Of a DNA stretch of 64,000 bases, positions 8,464 to 16,348 are shown piece by piece. The translations under genes were made by a program, and so were the position numbers. The number at the start of each line of letters is the position of its first letter. The stretch's first letter is position 1. The stretch comes from CAZYJR01 sp964647905 (GTDB taxonomy: Bacteria; Desulfobacterota; DSM-4660; Desulfatiglandales; HGW-15), in NCBI GenBank assembly GCA_964647905.1, contig CAZYJR010000001.1, positions 186,001 to 250,000 on the forward strand. The letters run 5' to 3'. Below the pieces are notes generated by a model. That model made no database searches, was not told where the DNA came from, and was given only the letters and a program-made list of their open reading frames with translations.

Positions 8464-9282
8464 CTAGGGGATGTGCTCGGCTGCAAACGAGGCCAGGGCC
8501 CGAAAGTAGGCCTCCCCCCCCTTCACATAGGTGTCGTTGTGACCGGCCCCGCGCACCGGAAAGAAGCTCTTGGGCTGCGGGGCGGCCCTGAAGAGCTCTT
8601 CCCCCATATGAAATGGGACGATTTCGTCCCGGTCGCCGTGTACGATCAGTACCGGCAGAGAAACCCGCCGGATCTTTTCCAGGTTGTTGTAATCGGCCGG
8701 GAGCAGAGGCCGCAGCAGGGCAAAGGGGCCCATCTGCTTTGCCATGTCCTTGGTGGACGTAAAGGCGCTCTCCATTATCAGGCAGCCCGCCCGGCGCCGC
8801 AAGGCCGCCTCCAGCGCCGCAGCCCCGCCCAGGGACCTCCCGAAAAGCACTATGCGGCCGGGATCGATTCCTCTGACCTCCACCAAGTGGTCGCAGGCGG
8901 CCTCGGCGTCCAGGTAGATACCCTCCTCGGACGGGCGACCCGTGCTCCTGCCGTAACCGCGATAGTCGAAGAGGAGGACGTGGAATCCGCTGCCGACCAG
9001 GGCCCGGGCGTTTTCCAGGCGATCGGAGATGTTCCCGGCATTGCCGTGGAAAAAGAGGAGGACCGGGCCTTGACCGGACCGCGAAGGGAGGAACCAACCG
9101 TGGAGTAGCTCTCCGTCCGCGGTTTCCACGGCGGCCTCCTCGGCGTTCAGGCCGAGGTCCCCCGGGAGCAGGGTCAGGTCGCGGTCAGGAAAGAAAACGA
9201 AGAAGTCTTCTATCCTGGGATAGAAGAGCCGGAACAAGACCGCAAGGGCAGCGATTACCAGTATGACTTGAACGGCCTTCAT
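8464..9282 (-). CDS. Membrane-anchored alpha/beta hydrolase (BEM46/ABHD-like)
   Basis: A 272-residue alpha/beta hydrolase with an N-terminal hydrophobic segment (about residues 3-22) that should anchor it in the inner membrane. The catalytic triad is visible: Ser in the nucleophile elbow GRSLGG, Asp in HGDRDEIVP and His in GAGHND. The oxyanion segment is FFHGNAGN. The fold family includes esterases and lipases of unknown physiological substrate. A strong AGGAGGAG precedes the ATG. It is divergent from the receiver-PFK gene and convergent with proC. A related hydrolase (29326-30213) shares the membrane anchor and triad pattern, but no pathway is implied by context. Confidence 0.85.
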   Translation of the reverse strand: MKAVQVILVIAALAVLFRLFYPRIEDFFVFFPDRDLTLLPGDLGLNAEEAAVETADGELLHGWFLPSRSGQGPVLLFFHGNAGNISDRLENARALVGSGFHVLLFDYRGYGRSTGRPSEEGIYLDAEAACDHLVEVRGIDPGRIVLFGRSLGGAAALEAALRRRAGCLIMESAFTSTKDMAKQMGPFALLRPLLPADYNNLEKIRRVSLPVLIVHGDRDEIVPFHMGEELFRAAPQPKSFFPVRGAGHNDTYVKGGEAYFRALASFAAEHIP

Positions 9283-9459
9283 TTCTCCTCCTAGCCGGGA
9301 GGGGTGTTGTTGCGCGGGATTGGATATTGCTGTTTTCCCCAGGGCCGATCCGCGCTATATTAGCTTATTTTGGATTGGTTGTGACCCCTGTAGTCTCCTT
9401 TTCCGAGAGTCGGCGTACCGGCCTCAGGGGGAGGTATTTGACCGGGGCGGGAGGTCGAG

Positions 9460-10941
9460 ATGGAAGACGATTGCAGGATCCTGATCGTGTTTTCGGATCC
9501 GGCCGAGCGCGATGAGCTGAGCGGGATATTCCGGGACCGGACCGACTTTTCAGTGGAGGAGGCGGGAAGTGCCGGGGAGGCCCTGGAGCGGATTCAGCCC
9601 GCTCCCCCGGACATCCTAATCATGGATCGGCACCTCAGGGACTGTGACTGCCTCGCCTTTTGCAGGCGTCTCAAGGAGGACCCTGACTCGTCTCTATACC
9701 ACATATACGTCATTCTGGTGGGGGAGTTCGGGGAGCCGGGCGACAGGTCCAGGTGCATCCAGCAGGGGGCCGACGATTTCCTGCCCAAGCCGGTGGACCC
9801 GGAGGAGCTCGTCTCAAGGGTCAGGGTGGGCCAGCGTATGGCGTTTCACATCAAGAGGACTGAGTCCGCGGTCAAGAAGGCCTTTAAGGAGATGGACGTG
9901 CTCTTGATCCAGGAGGGCGGATGTGCTCCGGGCTACAACCCTGTAACCGCTTTTATCACCCACCACTTGGAGAATCAAGGACGGGACGTATTCGCCACGC
10001 GCGAAGGATTCAAGTCTCTGGTCTCCGGGCACAGCCGTGATTTCGTGCGCCTGGTCTACGACCCAGTCCTCTTCCGGAAGCTCGACTACATCCCCGGGGT
10101 GTTCCACGCAGCCCCCCTAACCGAGTGGCGCGGCGCCCTGCTCCGCGGGGAGCGCTACAAGGATTTCATGATGGACGAGGCGCAACAGAAGGCCGCCCAT
10201 GCGGTGGAGGAGCGAAAGGTCAACGCGATAATCGCAATCGGAGGGAACGGGACTTTCAAGGGGGTTAACTCCTTGTGCCGCTTCCTCTCCACCTCGGTGC
10301 AGGTCTTCTTTGTCCCGGTGACCATTGACAGCGATGTGGCCGGGACGGACTGCATAGGGCAGCACACCGGAGTGGAGATGGGCGCTGAGAAGATACGCTG
10401 CTACATGGCCGATGCCAGGACGCACAAGCGCACCTACATAGTGGAGATGATGGGTGCGAACAGCGGATTTCACGCCCTGCATTCGTGCCTGGGTGCAAGG
10501 GCCCACCTGGCCGTGCTGCCGGGCATGGACATAGACCGCCGGGCCGTGGTGGAGGCCGTAAACAAGCGCGATGAATGCGTTATAGTGGTGGCCGAGGGCT
10601 ATGGAAAAGAAAGTCGCGAGAAGGCCGGTACACGAGAGAACGCGGCCGAGTACTTCCACCGGGAGTTGAGGGACACGGGCTTGGAGCTGAAGCGCAAAGT
10701 GGTCTGCGAACCCTTTTCCAGGGACATCAGGGGCGCTGCCCCCAACAACCAGGACGTGACCCTGGCCCAACGAATGGCCTACAATGTGGCCTCCTATCTA
10801 AAGGCGGGCACCTCGCGGCTCATGCCGGCAGTACAGTCCGGGCGCGAGTACGCCATACCCTTCAATGAGATCCGCACGGACAACATGAAGGAGAAGGACC
10901 TCCTGGTGCTGTCCAACCGACTCGGGGTGGGCGCAGGGTGA
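9460..10941 (+). CDS. Fusion: degenerate receiver (REC) domain + phosphofructokinase-like domain
   Basis: A 493-residue protein. Residues 1-130 form a CheY-like receiver: D56 and K110 match the phospho-acceptor aspartate and conserved lysine, but the Mg-binding acidic pair is replaced by F11-S12 and the conserved Thr/Ser by G88. Residues 145-493 form a PFK-family domain: GGCAPGYN (153-160), IIAIGGNGTFKG (257-268), VTIDSDVAGTD (287-297), EMMGANSG (329-336), AEGYG (378-382) and IRGAAPN (423-429). By eye, the catalytic Asp (D290) and the glutamate (E379) are kept. The Mg-binding Asp of GGDG is N263, the arginine of MGR is A333, and residue 124 (Gly or Lys in known PFKs) is V287. It could be an altered kinase or a sugar-phosphate or nucleotide sensor. 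GGGAGG precedes the ATG. It has no kinase neighbour. Confidence 0.85.
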   Translation: MEDDCRILIVFSDPAERDELSGIFRDRTDFSVEEAGSAGEALERIQPAPPDILIMDRHLRDCDCLAFCRRLKEDPDSSLYHIYVILVGEFGEPGDRSRCIQQGADDFLPKPVDPEELVSRVRVGQRMAFHIKRTESAVKKAFKEMDVLLIQEGGCAPGYNPVTAFITHHLENQGRDVFATREGFKSLVSGHSRDFVRLVYDPVLFRKLDYIPGVFHAAPLTEWRGALLRGERYKDFMMDEAQQKAAHAVEERKVNAIIAIGGNGTFKGVNSLCRFLSTSVQVFFVPVTIDSDVAGTDCIGQHTGVEMGAEKIRCYMADARTHKRTYIVEMMGANSGFHALHSCLGARAHLAVLPGMDIDRRAVVEAVNKRDECVIVVAEGYGKESREKAGTRENAAEYFHRELRDTGLELKRKVVCEPFSRDIRGAAPNNQDVTLAQRMAYNVASYLKAGTSRLMPAVQSGREYAIPFNEIRTDNMKEKDLLVLSNRLGVGAG

Positions 10942-10960
10942 CCCTCAAGAGGAGGACCTT

Positions 10961-12130
10961 TCAGCCCTCGGCCTTGCCCAGGACATCCGCCGCCTTCTCC
11001 TGGGAGGCCCGGTCCAGGTACGGGTGCATGGGGAGGCTGAAGATGCGGGAGGCGCAGTCTTCACTGACCGGGAAGTCCCCCTGTGCGTAACCCAGGGAAT
11101 GGTAAGCGGGCTGTAGATGCAGGGGTGTGGGGTAGTAGACGGCGGTGGGTATCCCGGCCTCTTGGAGGCGCTCTTGAAGGAGCCCGCGGTGGGATCCGTC
11201 GCGGGCCAGGACCGAGTACTGGGCCCATGCCGAGGTGGACCCCTCCGGGACCGCCGGCAGGGTCAGGTCAGGGGCCGCTTCGGAGAGCATTCGGCCGTAT
11301 CGTTCGGCCGCCCGGGCCCTGAGCTCCAACTCCTCCGGGAATATCTCGAACTTGGCCAGGAGTACCGCCGCCTGGAGAGTGTCCATCCTCCCGTTGATCC
11401 CTATCCTCACGTTCCGGTACTTGTGCCTCCCCTGCCCGTGGACCAGCAGGGATCTCACGGTCTCGTTCAGGGTGTCGTCGTGCGTGAAGCACATCCCCCC
11501 GTCACCATAAGCCCCCAGCGGCTTGGCCGGGAAGAAGGAAGTGCACCCGAATTCGCCCAGGGCGCAGGTCCTGCGTCCCTTATACTGTGCTCCGAAGGAT
11601 TGGGCCGCGTCCTCGATCACCGGGAGCCCGTGCCCGGCCGCCACCCTGCCTATGGAGCCGTAATCCGCGGGCAGCCCGAAGAGGTCCACCGGGATGATTG
11701 CCTTGGGCACCAATGCCTCACCCCCGATCCGCGGCAGGGGATGGATGCCGGCGTCCGATGCCAGCACGGCCTGGATCGCCAGGTCCAGCCCGGTCGGGTC
11801 CATGTTGAAAGTGGCCGGGTCTATGTCCACGAAGACCGGCGTGGCCCCCAGCAGGCTCACCACCTCGGCCGTGGCCACGAATGTGAAAGGGGCGGTGAAG
11901 ACCGCGTCACCCGGTCCTACCTCCAGGGCCATCAAGGCCAGCAGCAGGGCGTCCGTCCCTGAGGAGCACGCGATTGCATGCTTTACTCCCGTGTAGACCG
12001 AGAGCCCGGCCTCTAGCTCGCCGATCTCCGGTCCCATTATGTATCGGCCGTGGTCCAGTACGGCCCGGATATTGGACTCTATCTCGTGCCGTATCCTGTC
12101 CTGCTGTGCCTTCAGGTCTATGAACTGCAA
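10961..12130 (-). CDS. DegT/DnrJ/EryC1-family PLP sugar aminotransferase (WbpE-like)
   Basis: A 389-residue fold-type I PLP enzyme that should aminate a 3-keto nucleotide sugar. SSGTDA (56-61), EDAAQ (173-177) and the Schiff-base lysine K203 in FFPAKPLGAYGDGG are all present. The start is TTG at 12130: it gives the family-typical N-terminus MQFIDLKAQ and has GGAGGAGG 7 nt upstream, so the rare start is well supported. It lies 73 nt downstream of the fused oxidoreductase/acyltransferase gene on the same strand. With that partner it would supply the three later steps (oxidation, transamination, N-acetylation) of UDP-2,3-diacetamido-2,3-dideoxy-glucuronate synthesis in the WbpB-WbpE-WbpD scheme. 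The product name is inferred from context. Confidence 0.85.
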   Translation of the reverse strand: MQFIDLKAQQDRIRHEIESNIRAVLDHGRYIMGPEIGELEAGLSVYTGVKHAIACSSGTDALLLALMALEVGPGDAVFTAPFTFVATAEVVSLLGATPVFVDIDPATFNMDPTGLDLAIQAVLASDAGIHPLPRIGGEALVPKAIIPVDLFGLPADYGSIGRVAAGHGLPVIEDAAQSFGAQYKGRRTCALGEFGCTSFFPAKPLGAYGDGGMCFTHDDTLNETVRSLLVHGQGRHKYRNVRIGINGRMDTLQAAVLLAKFEIFPEELELRARAAERYGRMLSEAAPDLTLPAVPEGSTSAWAQYSVLARDGSHRGLLQERLQEAGIPTAVYYPTPLHLQPAYHSLGYAQGDFPVSEDCASRIFSLPMHPYLDRASQEKAADVLGKAEG

Positions 12131-12203
12131 GTGCGATCCTCCTCCAAGGGGTGTGCTTGTGCCGCCGCCTTGATCGATCTGGGCGGCCGGATTCCGCGGT
12201 TTG

Positions 12204-13784
12204 CTAAATCGGGGCGATTGACTCCCCCGTGCTCCGGTATCGCTTGCCGCAGGACCAGCAGACCAGGTCGTCCGGGAGCCTTTCCCCGCACTCGCAGGCC
12301 CAGCCTACTCGGCGGGCCGGATTGCCCACCACCAGGCCGTAGTCAGGGACGTTGCGGTTCACCACCGCCCCTGCGCCCACGAAGGAGTAACGGCCCAGGG
12401 TGGTGCCGCATATTATTGTGGCGTTCGCGCCGATGGTGGCCCCACGCCTTACCAGGGTGGGCCGGGCCTGGTCCATCTTGCGGATCCCCGCCCTGGGGTT
12501 GTACACATTGGTGAAGACCATGCTCGGCCCGCAGAACACGTAATCCTCCAAGGTCACCCCTTTGTAGACGCTTACGTTGTTCTGGAGCTTGCAGCCGTCC
12601 CCGATGAGGACATCAGGCCCTATCAGCACGTTCTGGCCGATGTTGCATCCCTTGCCAATGCGCGACCCGGCAAGCACGTGGGTGAAGTGCCAGATCTTGG
12701 TTCCTTCCCCGACCTCGCAGCCCTCATCCACCACCGCGGTGGGGTGGACGAATTGGGCCTCTGCCCCGGGCGCACGTGCCGGGAGAAAGACCCGCTCGCC
12801 TTCCTTGTCCAGGGACTCCTGCGCCGCATTGAGCACCTTGAGGACCCGGGCGCCTTCCCGGCCGTCCGTGAGAGGGGTCTTGGCCAGGGATACGGAGTCC
12901 AGGAAATGGAGGCATTCCAGCCGCAGGGGCTCGTCACGTCCTACGGCCGGCCTCTCAGGGTCGGCCTTGGCGGGGACCGGGACCTGGCCCTGCCAGCGGA
13001 TCTCATGGGGGTATATCAGGAGCTTCTCTTCCCAGGCGCGGGTGTCGTCGAACACGGCCATCTTCTTCTCGCCCACCACCACCAGCTTTTGGTCCTTGAA
13101 CGGGTGAAGCCATGATACGAAGATCTGGGCCTGAAGACCCGAAGGAAAGGTGAGGTGGGTGGTGGTAACGTCTGCTATCCTCTTGTGGAGATAATATCCC
13201 CCGGTGGCGAGGACGCTTTCCGGTTCATCCCCGGCAAGGGCCAGGATCATGGATATGTCATGCGGGGCGAAGGACCAGAGTATGTTTTCCTCTCTCCGGA
13301 TCTTTCCCAGATTGAGCCTGTTTGAGTAAATGTAATTGATTCTGCCGAGCTCCCCGCCTGCTGCCAACTCCTTGAGGCGCACAAAGACCGGGTGGTACTG
13401 CAGGAGATGTCCCACCATGAGGACCAGGCCCCTCTCCGAGGCAAGGTCGACCAGGGCGGCGGCCTCTGTTTCATGGAGGGCCAGAGGCTTTTCCGTGAAT
13501 ACGTGCTTGCCCGCCAGCAGGGCCTCCCTGGTAAGGGTGAAATGGGTCTCTGCAGGCGTGGCTATCACCACGGCCCGGATATCCGTCCTGGACAGGGCGT
13601 CGTTGAATGCAATGCAGGTGTCCGCCTCGGGGTAGTCTTGCTTGAACCCGTCCAGGACCTCCTCGCTGCGGTCGCAGATCAGCCTGAGGACCCCCAGGCC
13701 GTAAAAGTTCCGGACCAGGTTGCGCCCCCAGTAGCCGCTGCCGATCACGGCCACTCCAGGAGCTCCTTCCATTGGAGGACTCAT
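12204..13784 (-). CDS. Fusion: Gfo/Idh/MocA nucleotide-sugar dehydrogenase + left-handed beta-helix N-acyltransferase (WlbA/WbpB-WbpD-like)
   Basis: A 526-residue two-domain enzyme. Residues 10-335 are a Gfo/Idh/MocA oxidoreductase: Rossmann motif VAVIGSGYWG (11-20), TEKP with Lys99, and a His in APHD. Residues 342-495 are hexapeptide-repeat acetyltransferase, beginning FVHPTAVVDEG and including NVSVYKGVTLED and ending VVGNPARRVG. A C-terminal CxC...CxxC (C497, C499, C509, C512) looks like a zinc ribbon. In the WbpB/WbpE/WbpD route the oxidoreductase and acetyltransferase act before and after the aminotransferase, which is the adjacent gene. ATG 13784 (GGAG 5 nt upstream) is preferred over a longer frame from 13877. 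Use in O-antigen or glycan synthesis is inferred. Confidence 0.88.
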   Translation of the reverse strand: MSPPMEGAPGVAVIGSGYWGRNLVRNFYGLGVLRLICDRSEEVLDGFKQDYPEADTCIAFNDALSRTDIRAVVIATPAETHFTLTREALLAGKHVFTEKPLALHETEAAALVDLASERGLVLMVGHLLQYHPVFVRLKELAAGGELGRINYIYSNRLNLGKIRREENILWSFAPHDISMILALAGDEPESVLATGGYYLHKRIADVTTTHLTFPSGLQAQIFVSWLHPFKDQKLVVVGEKKMAVFDDTRAWEEKLLIYPHEIRWQGQVPVPAKADPERPAVGRDEPLRLECLHFLDSVSLAKTPLTDGREGARVLKVLNAAQESLDKEGERVFLPARAPGAEAQFVHPTAVVDEGCEVGEGTKIWHFTHVLAGSRIGKGCNIGQNVLIGPDVLIGDGCKLQNNVSVYKGVTLEDYVFCGPSMVFTNVYNPRAGIRKMDQARPTLVRRGATIGANATIICGTTLGRYSFVGAGAVVNRNVPDYGLVVGNPARRVGWACECGERLPDDLVCWSCGKRYRSTGESIAPI

Positions 13785-13887
13785 TCGCACTCCAGTCCTT
13801 GGGGTTCTCGATTTCTCACCATGTCGATCCCAATTGGGCAACGGGGTCCTTATATGGGGAAGGCATGGTTTCGTCAACCCCCTGTGC

Positions 13888-15237
13888 TCAGGGGAAGCTC
13901 ATCTTCTTCAGGAGCTGCTCGGCCGCTACCAGCATCGGGTCCCACACGGGACCGAAAGGCGGTGCATACGCCAGGTCGCACTGGTGGAAATCGGCCACTC
14001 TCATGCCGGCCGCAAGGGCGACGGCAGGGGCGTTCACCCGGTGTGCCGCGCCTTCACGCGCCACCATCTGGACGCCCAGCAATGCACCCGATCCCTTGTC
14101 GCCCACCATATACACCCCGATGGGGCCGCTCCCCGGGTGGGCATGGGCCCTGGTCCTGGAAAAGATGATCTCTCCCTCTGGGTGGAATCCGGCCTCTGCG
14201 GCCTCTTCCAGTGTCAGGCCGGTGCGAGCCACCTCCAGGTCAAAGACCTTGAAGACCGCTGTCCCGGCCACCCCCGGGAGAGATACCTCCCTGCCGGTCA
14301 CGTGGTCCCCGACCGCCCTCCCGGCCCTGTTGGCCCTAAGGGCCAGGGGTATCCAAGTCTTCCGGCCGGTCACCACATGATAGGCGTCCGCGCAGTCTCC
14401 GGCGGCGTAGATTTCCGGGTCCGAGGTCCTGAGGCTCCGGTCGACCGATATGGATCCCATAGGACCCAGCTCCAGTCCGGCCGAGGCTGCAAGAGAACTG
14501 TTCGGCTGAACCCCCATGGCCATCAACACCATCTGGCAAGGGATGGTGTAGTCGGTGCAGGTCACCCTGAGCCCTTCGCCCGACTGCTCTACGGCCTCCA
14601 CCCGGCAGCCGAGCCTCAGGTTCACTCCCCGGGCCTCCAGCTCCCCGCGCACCATATCCGAGAGCCTGGAATGGAGCCAGGGGAGGAGCTCCGGCCTGGG
14701 CTTTACCATGTCCACCTCCAACCCCCTGGGTCGGAGCGCCTCGGCCGTTTCCAGGCCCACATAGCCCATCCCCACTATCACCGCGCGCTTGACTTCTCTT
14801 TCAGCCAGCAGCCGCTTGATCCGCCTTCCGTCCTGGAGGCTCTTCAGGACCACTACGCCCGGCAGGTCAGAGCCCGGGATCGCTGGAACCACAGGGGAGG
14901 CCCCCGTGGCTATGAGGAGGCGGTCAAAAGAGACCTCGAAGGGATCCCCTTGCAGGGTCTTGCCCCTGACTACCTTGGCCGATCTGTCGATCTCCTCCAC
15001 CCGGTGACCGGTGCGAAGATCGATGCCCTGCTTATCCCTGAACACCGCTGCTTCCCTCACCACAAGGTCGTCCATGTCCCGGTCCGGGTCGGCCAGGTTG
15101 TAAGGCATTCCGCAGGCGCTGTATGACACGTCCCAGGTCTGCTCCAGGACCACCACTTCCAGGTCTTTCATATTGCGCTTTGCACGGCTCGCCGCGCTCA
15201 TCCCGGCTGCGTCCCCGCCGATCACCACGAATCGCAT
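13888..15237 (-). CDS. CoA-disulfide reductase / NADH oxidase-type flavoprotein
   Basis: A 449-residue FAD-dependent pyridine nucleotide-disulfide oxidoreductase. It has an N-terminal FAD-binding VVIGGDAAGMSAASRAKR, then the single redox cysteine in SYSACGMPYN. This SxxxC arrangement is typical of CoA-disulfide reductases and Nox enzymes, not of CXXXXC disulfide reductases. A second Rossmann VIVGMGYVGLE, the FAD motif YAAGDCADAY, and a C-terminal dimerisation domain ending YAPPFGPVWDP follow. ATG 15237 has GGAGGGG upstream and starts at the FAD motif; a longer frame from 15297 adds 20 unrelated residues. Likely roles are CoA-thiol redox homeostasis or oxygen/sulfur detoxification in an anaerobe. 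Confidence 0.88.
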   Translation of the reverse strand: MRFVVIGGDAAGMSAASRAKRNMKDLEVVVLEQTWDVSYSACGMPYNLADPDRDMDDLVVREAAVFRDKQGIDLRTGHRVEEIDRSAKVVRGKTLQGDPFEVSFDRLLIATGASPVVPAIPGSDLPGVVVLKSLQDGRRIKRLLAEREVKRAVIVGMGYVGLETAEALRPRGLEVDMVKPRPELLPWLHSRLSDMVRGELEARGVNLRLGCRVEAVEQSGEGLRVTCTDYTIPCQMVLMAMGVQPNSSLAASAGLELGPMGSISVDRSLRTSDPEIYAAGDCADAYHVVTGRKTWIPLALRANRAGRAVGDHVTGREVSLPGVAGTAVFKVFDLEVARTGLTLEEAAEAGFHPEGEIIFSRTRAHAHPGSGPIGVYMVGDKGSGALLGVQMVAREGAAHRVNAPAVALAAGMRVADFHQCDLAYAPPFGPVWDPMLVAAEQLLKKMSFP

Positions 15238-15437
15238 GATGTGTCCCCTCCAAGTGGATTTCAGGCCCATTCTGGTATCCTCGGGCCCAAAAAGCAATCC
15301 TTTGCTGTGCCCGACCGCCTTGTTTTCTTGCTTCCGCGTCGCCCCCGTTTCATGGTAACCTCATGGCCCAGAATCGGAGTGAATCATACCGGATCGGATC
15401 CCGCGGCCCACGGGCCGGGGAGAGAGAGGAGGTCGTG

Positions 15438-16202
15438 ATGGAATGGGTGGGATTGGATCTCTCGGGTAAGACGGCCCTGGTCACCGGCGGGAGCAGGGGC
15501 TTGGGCCTGGCCATAGCATCGGCTCTGGGGGCGCAGGGGGCCCGCGTGGCCATATGCTCCAGAAAGCCGGAGAACGTTGAAAATGCCGTGAGCGAGCTGG
15601 AAGAACAAGGGTGCGAAGTCCTCGGACAAACGGCCAACGCGGGCAAGTCGGAGCAGGTGGACGCTTTGCTCGGGGCGGTGGGCGAGGCCTTCGGGCGGCT
15701 GGACATCGTGGTGAACAACGTGGGCATGAATATCTTCACCCCTTCAGTGGCCCAAGTTGACGAAGGTCTTTGGGACAAGATACTGGAAGGGAACCTGAAG
15801 AGCGCATTCCTGGTGAGCGGCCGGGCCGTGCCCTTGCTTAAGAGGAGCGGCGGTGGAAAGATCATAAACATCTCATCGGTGGCCGCAAGGAAGGCCGCAA
15901 GGGGGATGGGGGTATACTGCGTGGCCAAGGCCGGTCTGGACATGCTGACCAAGGTCCTGGCCTCGGAGCTGGCTGGAGAAGGGATCACTGTGAACGCCGT
16001 GGCCCCCGGCGTCATACGAACCCGCTTCAGCGAGCCGTTGTGGAGCGACCAGGGGATCCTGGAGTCCCTTACCGGTGCAATACCCCTCGGCAGGATCGCC
16101 GAGACCGGGGACGTAGTGGGAGCGGTGCTTTATTTGGCCTCTCCGCTCTCGGATTATGTGAACGGAGAGGTCCTGACCGTGGACGGAGGCTACACGGCCT
16201 AG
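15438..16202 (+). CDS. SDR-family NAD(P)-dependent oxidoreductase (FabG-like)
   Basis: A 254-residue classical short-chain dehydrogenase with TGGSRGLG cofactor motif, NNVG, the Ser in INISSVAA and YCVAK catalytic tetrad residues, and a C-terminal LTVDGGY. Length and motifs match FabG/gluconate-5-dehydrogenase-type enzymes. The ATG at 15438 has GAGGAGG upstream; a frame from 15363 adds a charged 25-residue leader. It lies 147 nt upstream of the fadNAE operon but behind its own interval, with the fad promoter in between. It may reduce or oxidise a 3-hydroxy/3-ketoacyl substrate, but this is not certain. Confidence 0.88.
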   Translation: MEWVGLDLSGKTALVTGGSRGLGLAIASALGAQGARVAICSRKPENVENAVSELEEQGCEVLGQTANAGKSEQVDALLGAVGEAFGRLDIVVNNVGMNIFTPSVAQVDEGLWDKILEGNLKSAFLVSGRAVPLLKRSGGGKIINISSVAARKAARGMGVYCVAKAGLDMLTKVLASELAGEGITVNAVAPGVIRTRFSEPLWSDQGILESLTGAIPLGRIAETGDVVGAVLYLASPLSDYVNGEVLTVDGGYTA

Positions 16203-16229
16203 GCTTGGAAAACACGGGTGAAAAGTGGG

Positions 16230-16258
16230 TTGACTGCAAGGTGGGGGTGTGGTAGAAG
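16230..16258 (+). promoter_or_regulatory. Sigma-70-type promoter of the fadNAE operon
   Basis: TTGACT (16230-16235), a 17-nt spacer and TAGAAG (16253-16258) place the start of transcription within the palindrome at 16263-16284. The fadN start codon is about 85 nt downstream. Confidence 0.6.
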
Positions 16259-16262
16259 CCTG

Positions 16263-16284
16263 ACTGAATGAGCATTCATTCAGT
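16263..16284. promoter_or_regulatory. FadR (TetR-type)-like operator palindrome
   Basis: Perfect 9-bp inverted arms ACTGAATGA and TCATTCAGT flank GCAT. The core TGAATGA-N4-TCATTCA fits the operator described for Bacillus-type FadR, a TetR-family repressor released by long-chain acyl-CoA. It covers the predicted transcription start of fadN-fadA-fadE, the same gene set that FadR controls in Bacillus. No TetR regulator gene is in this window. Confidence 0.75.
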
Positions 16285-16348
16285 TTATGGCCGCTCAACC
16301 TACTCACCGGTTCAGAGGACCATGGATCAACGCTAAGGAGGTCTCCTT

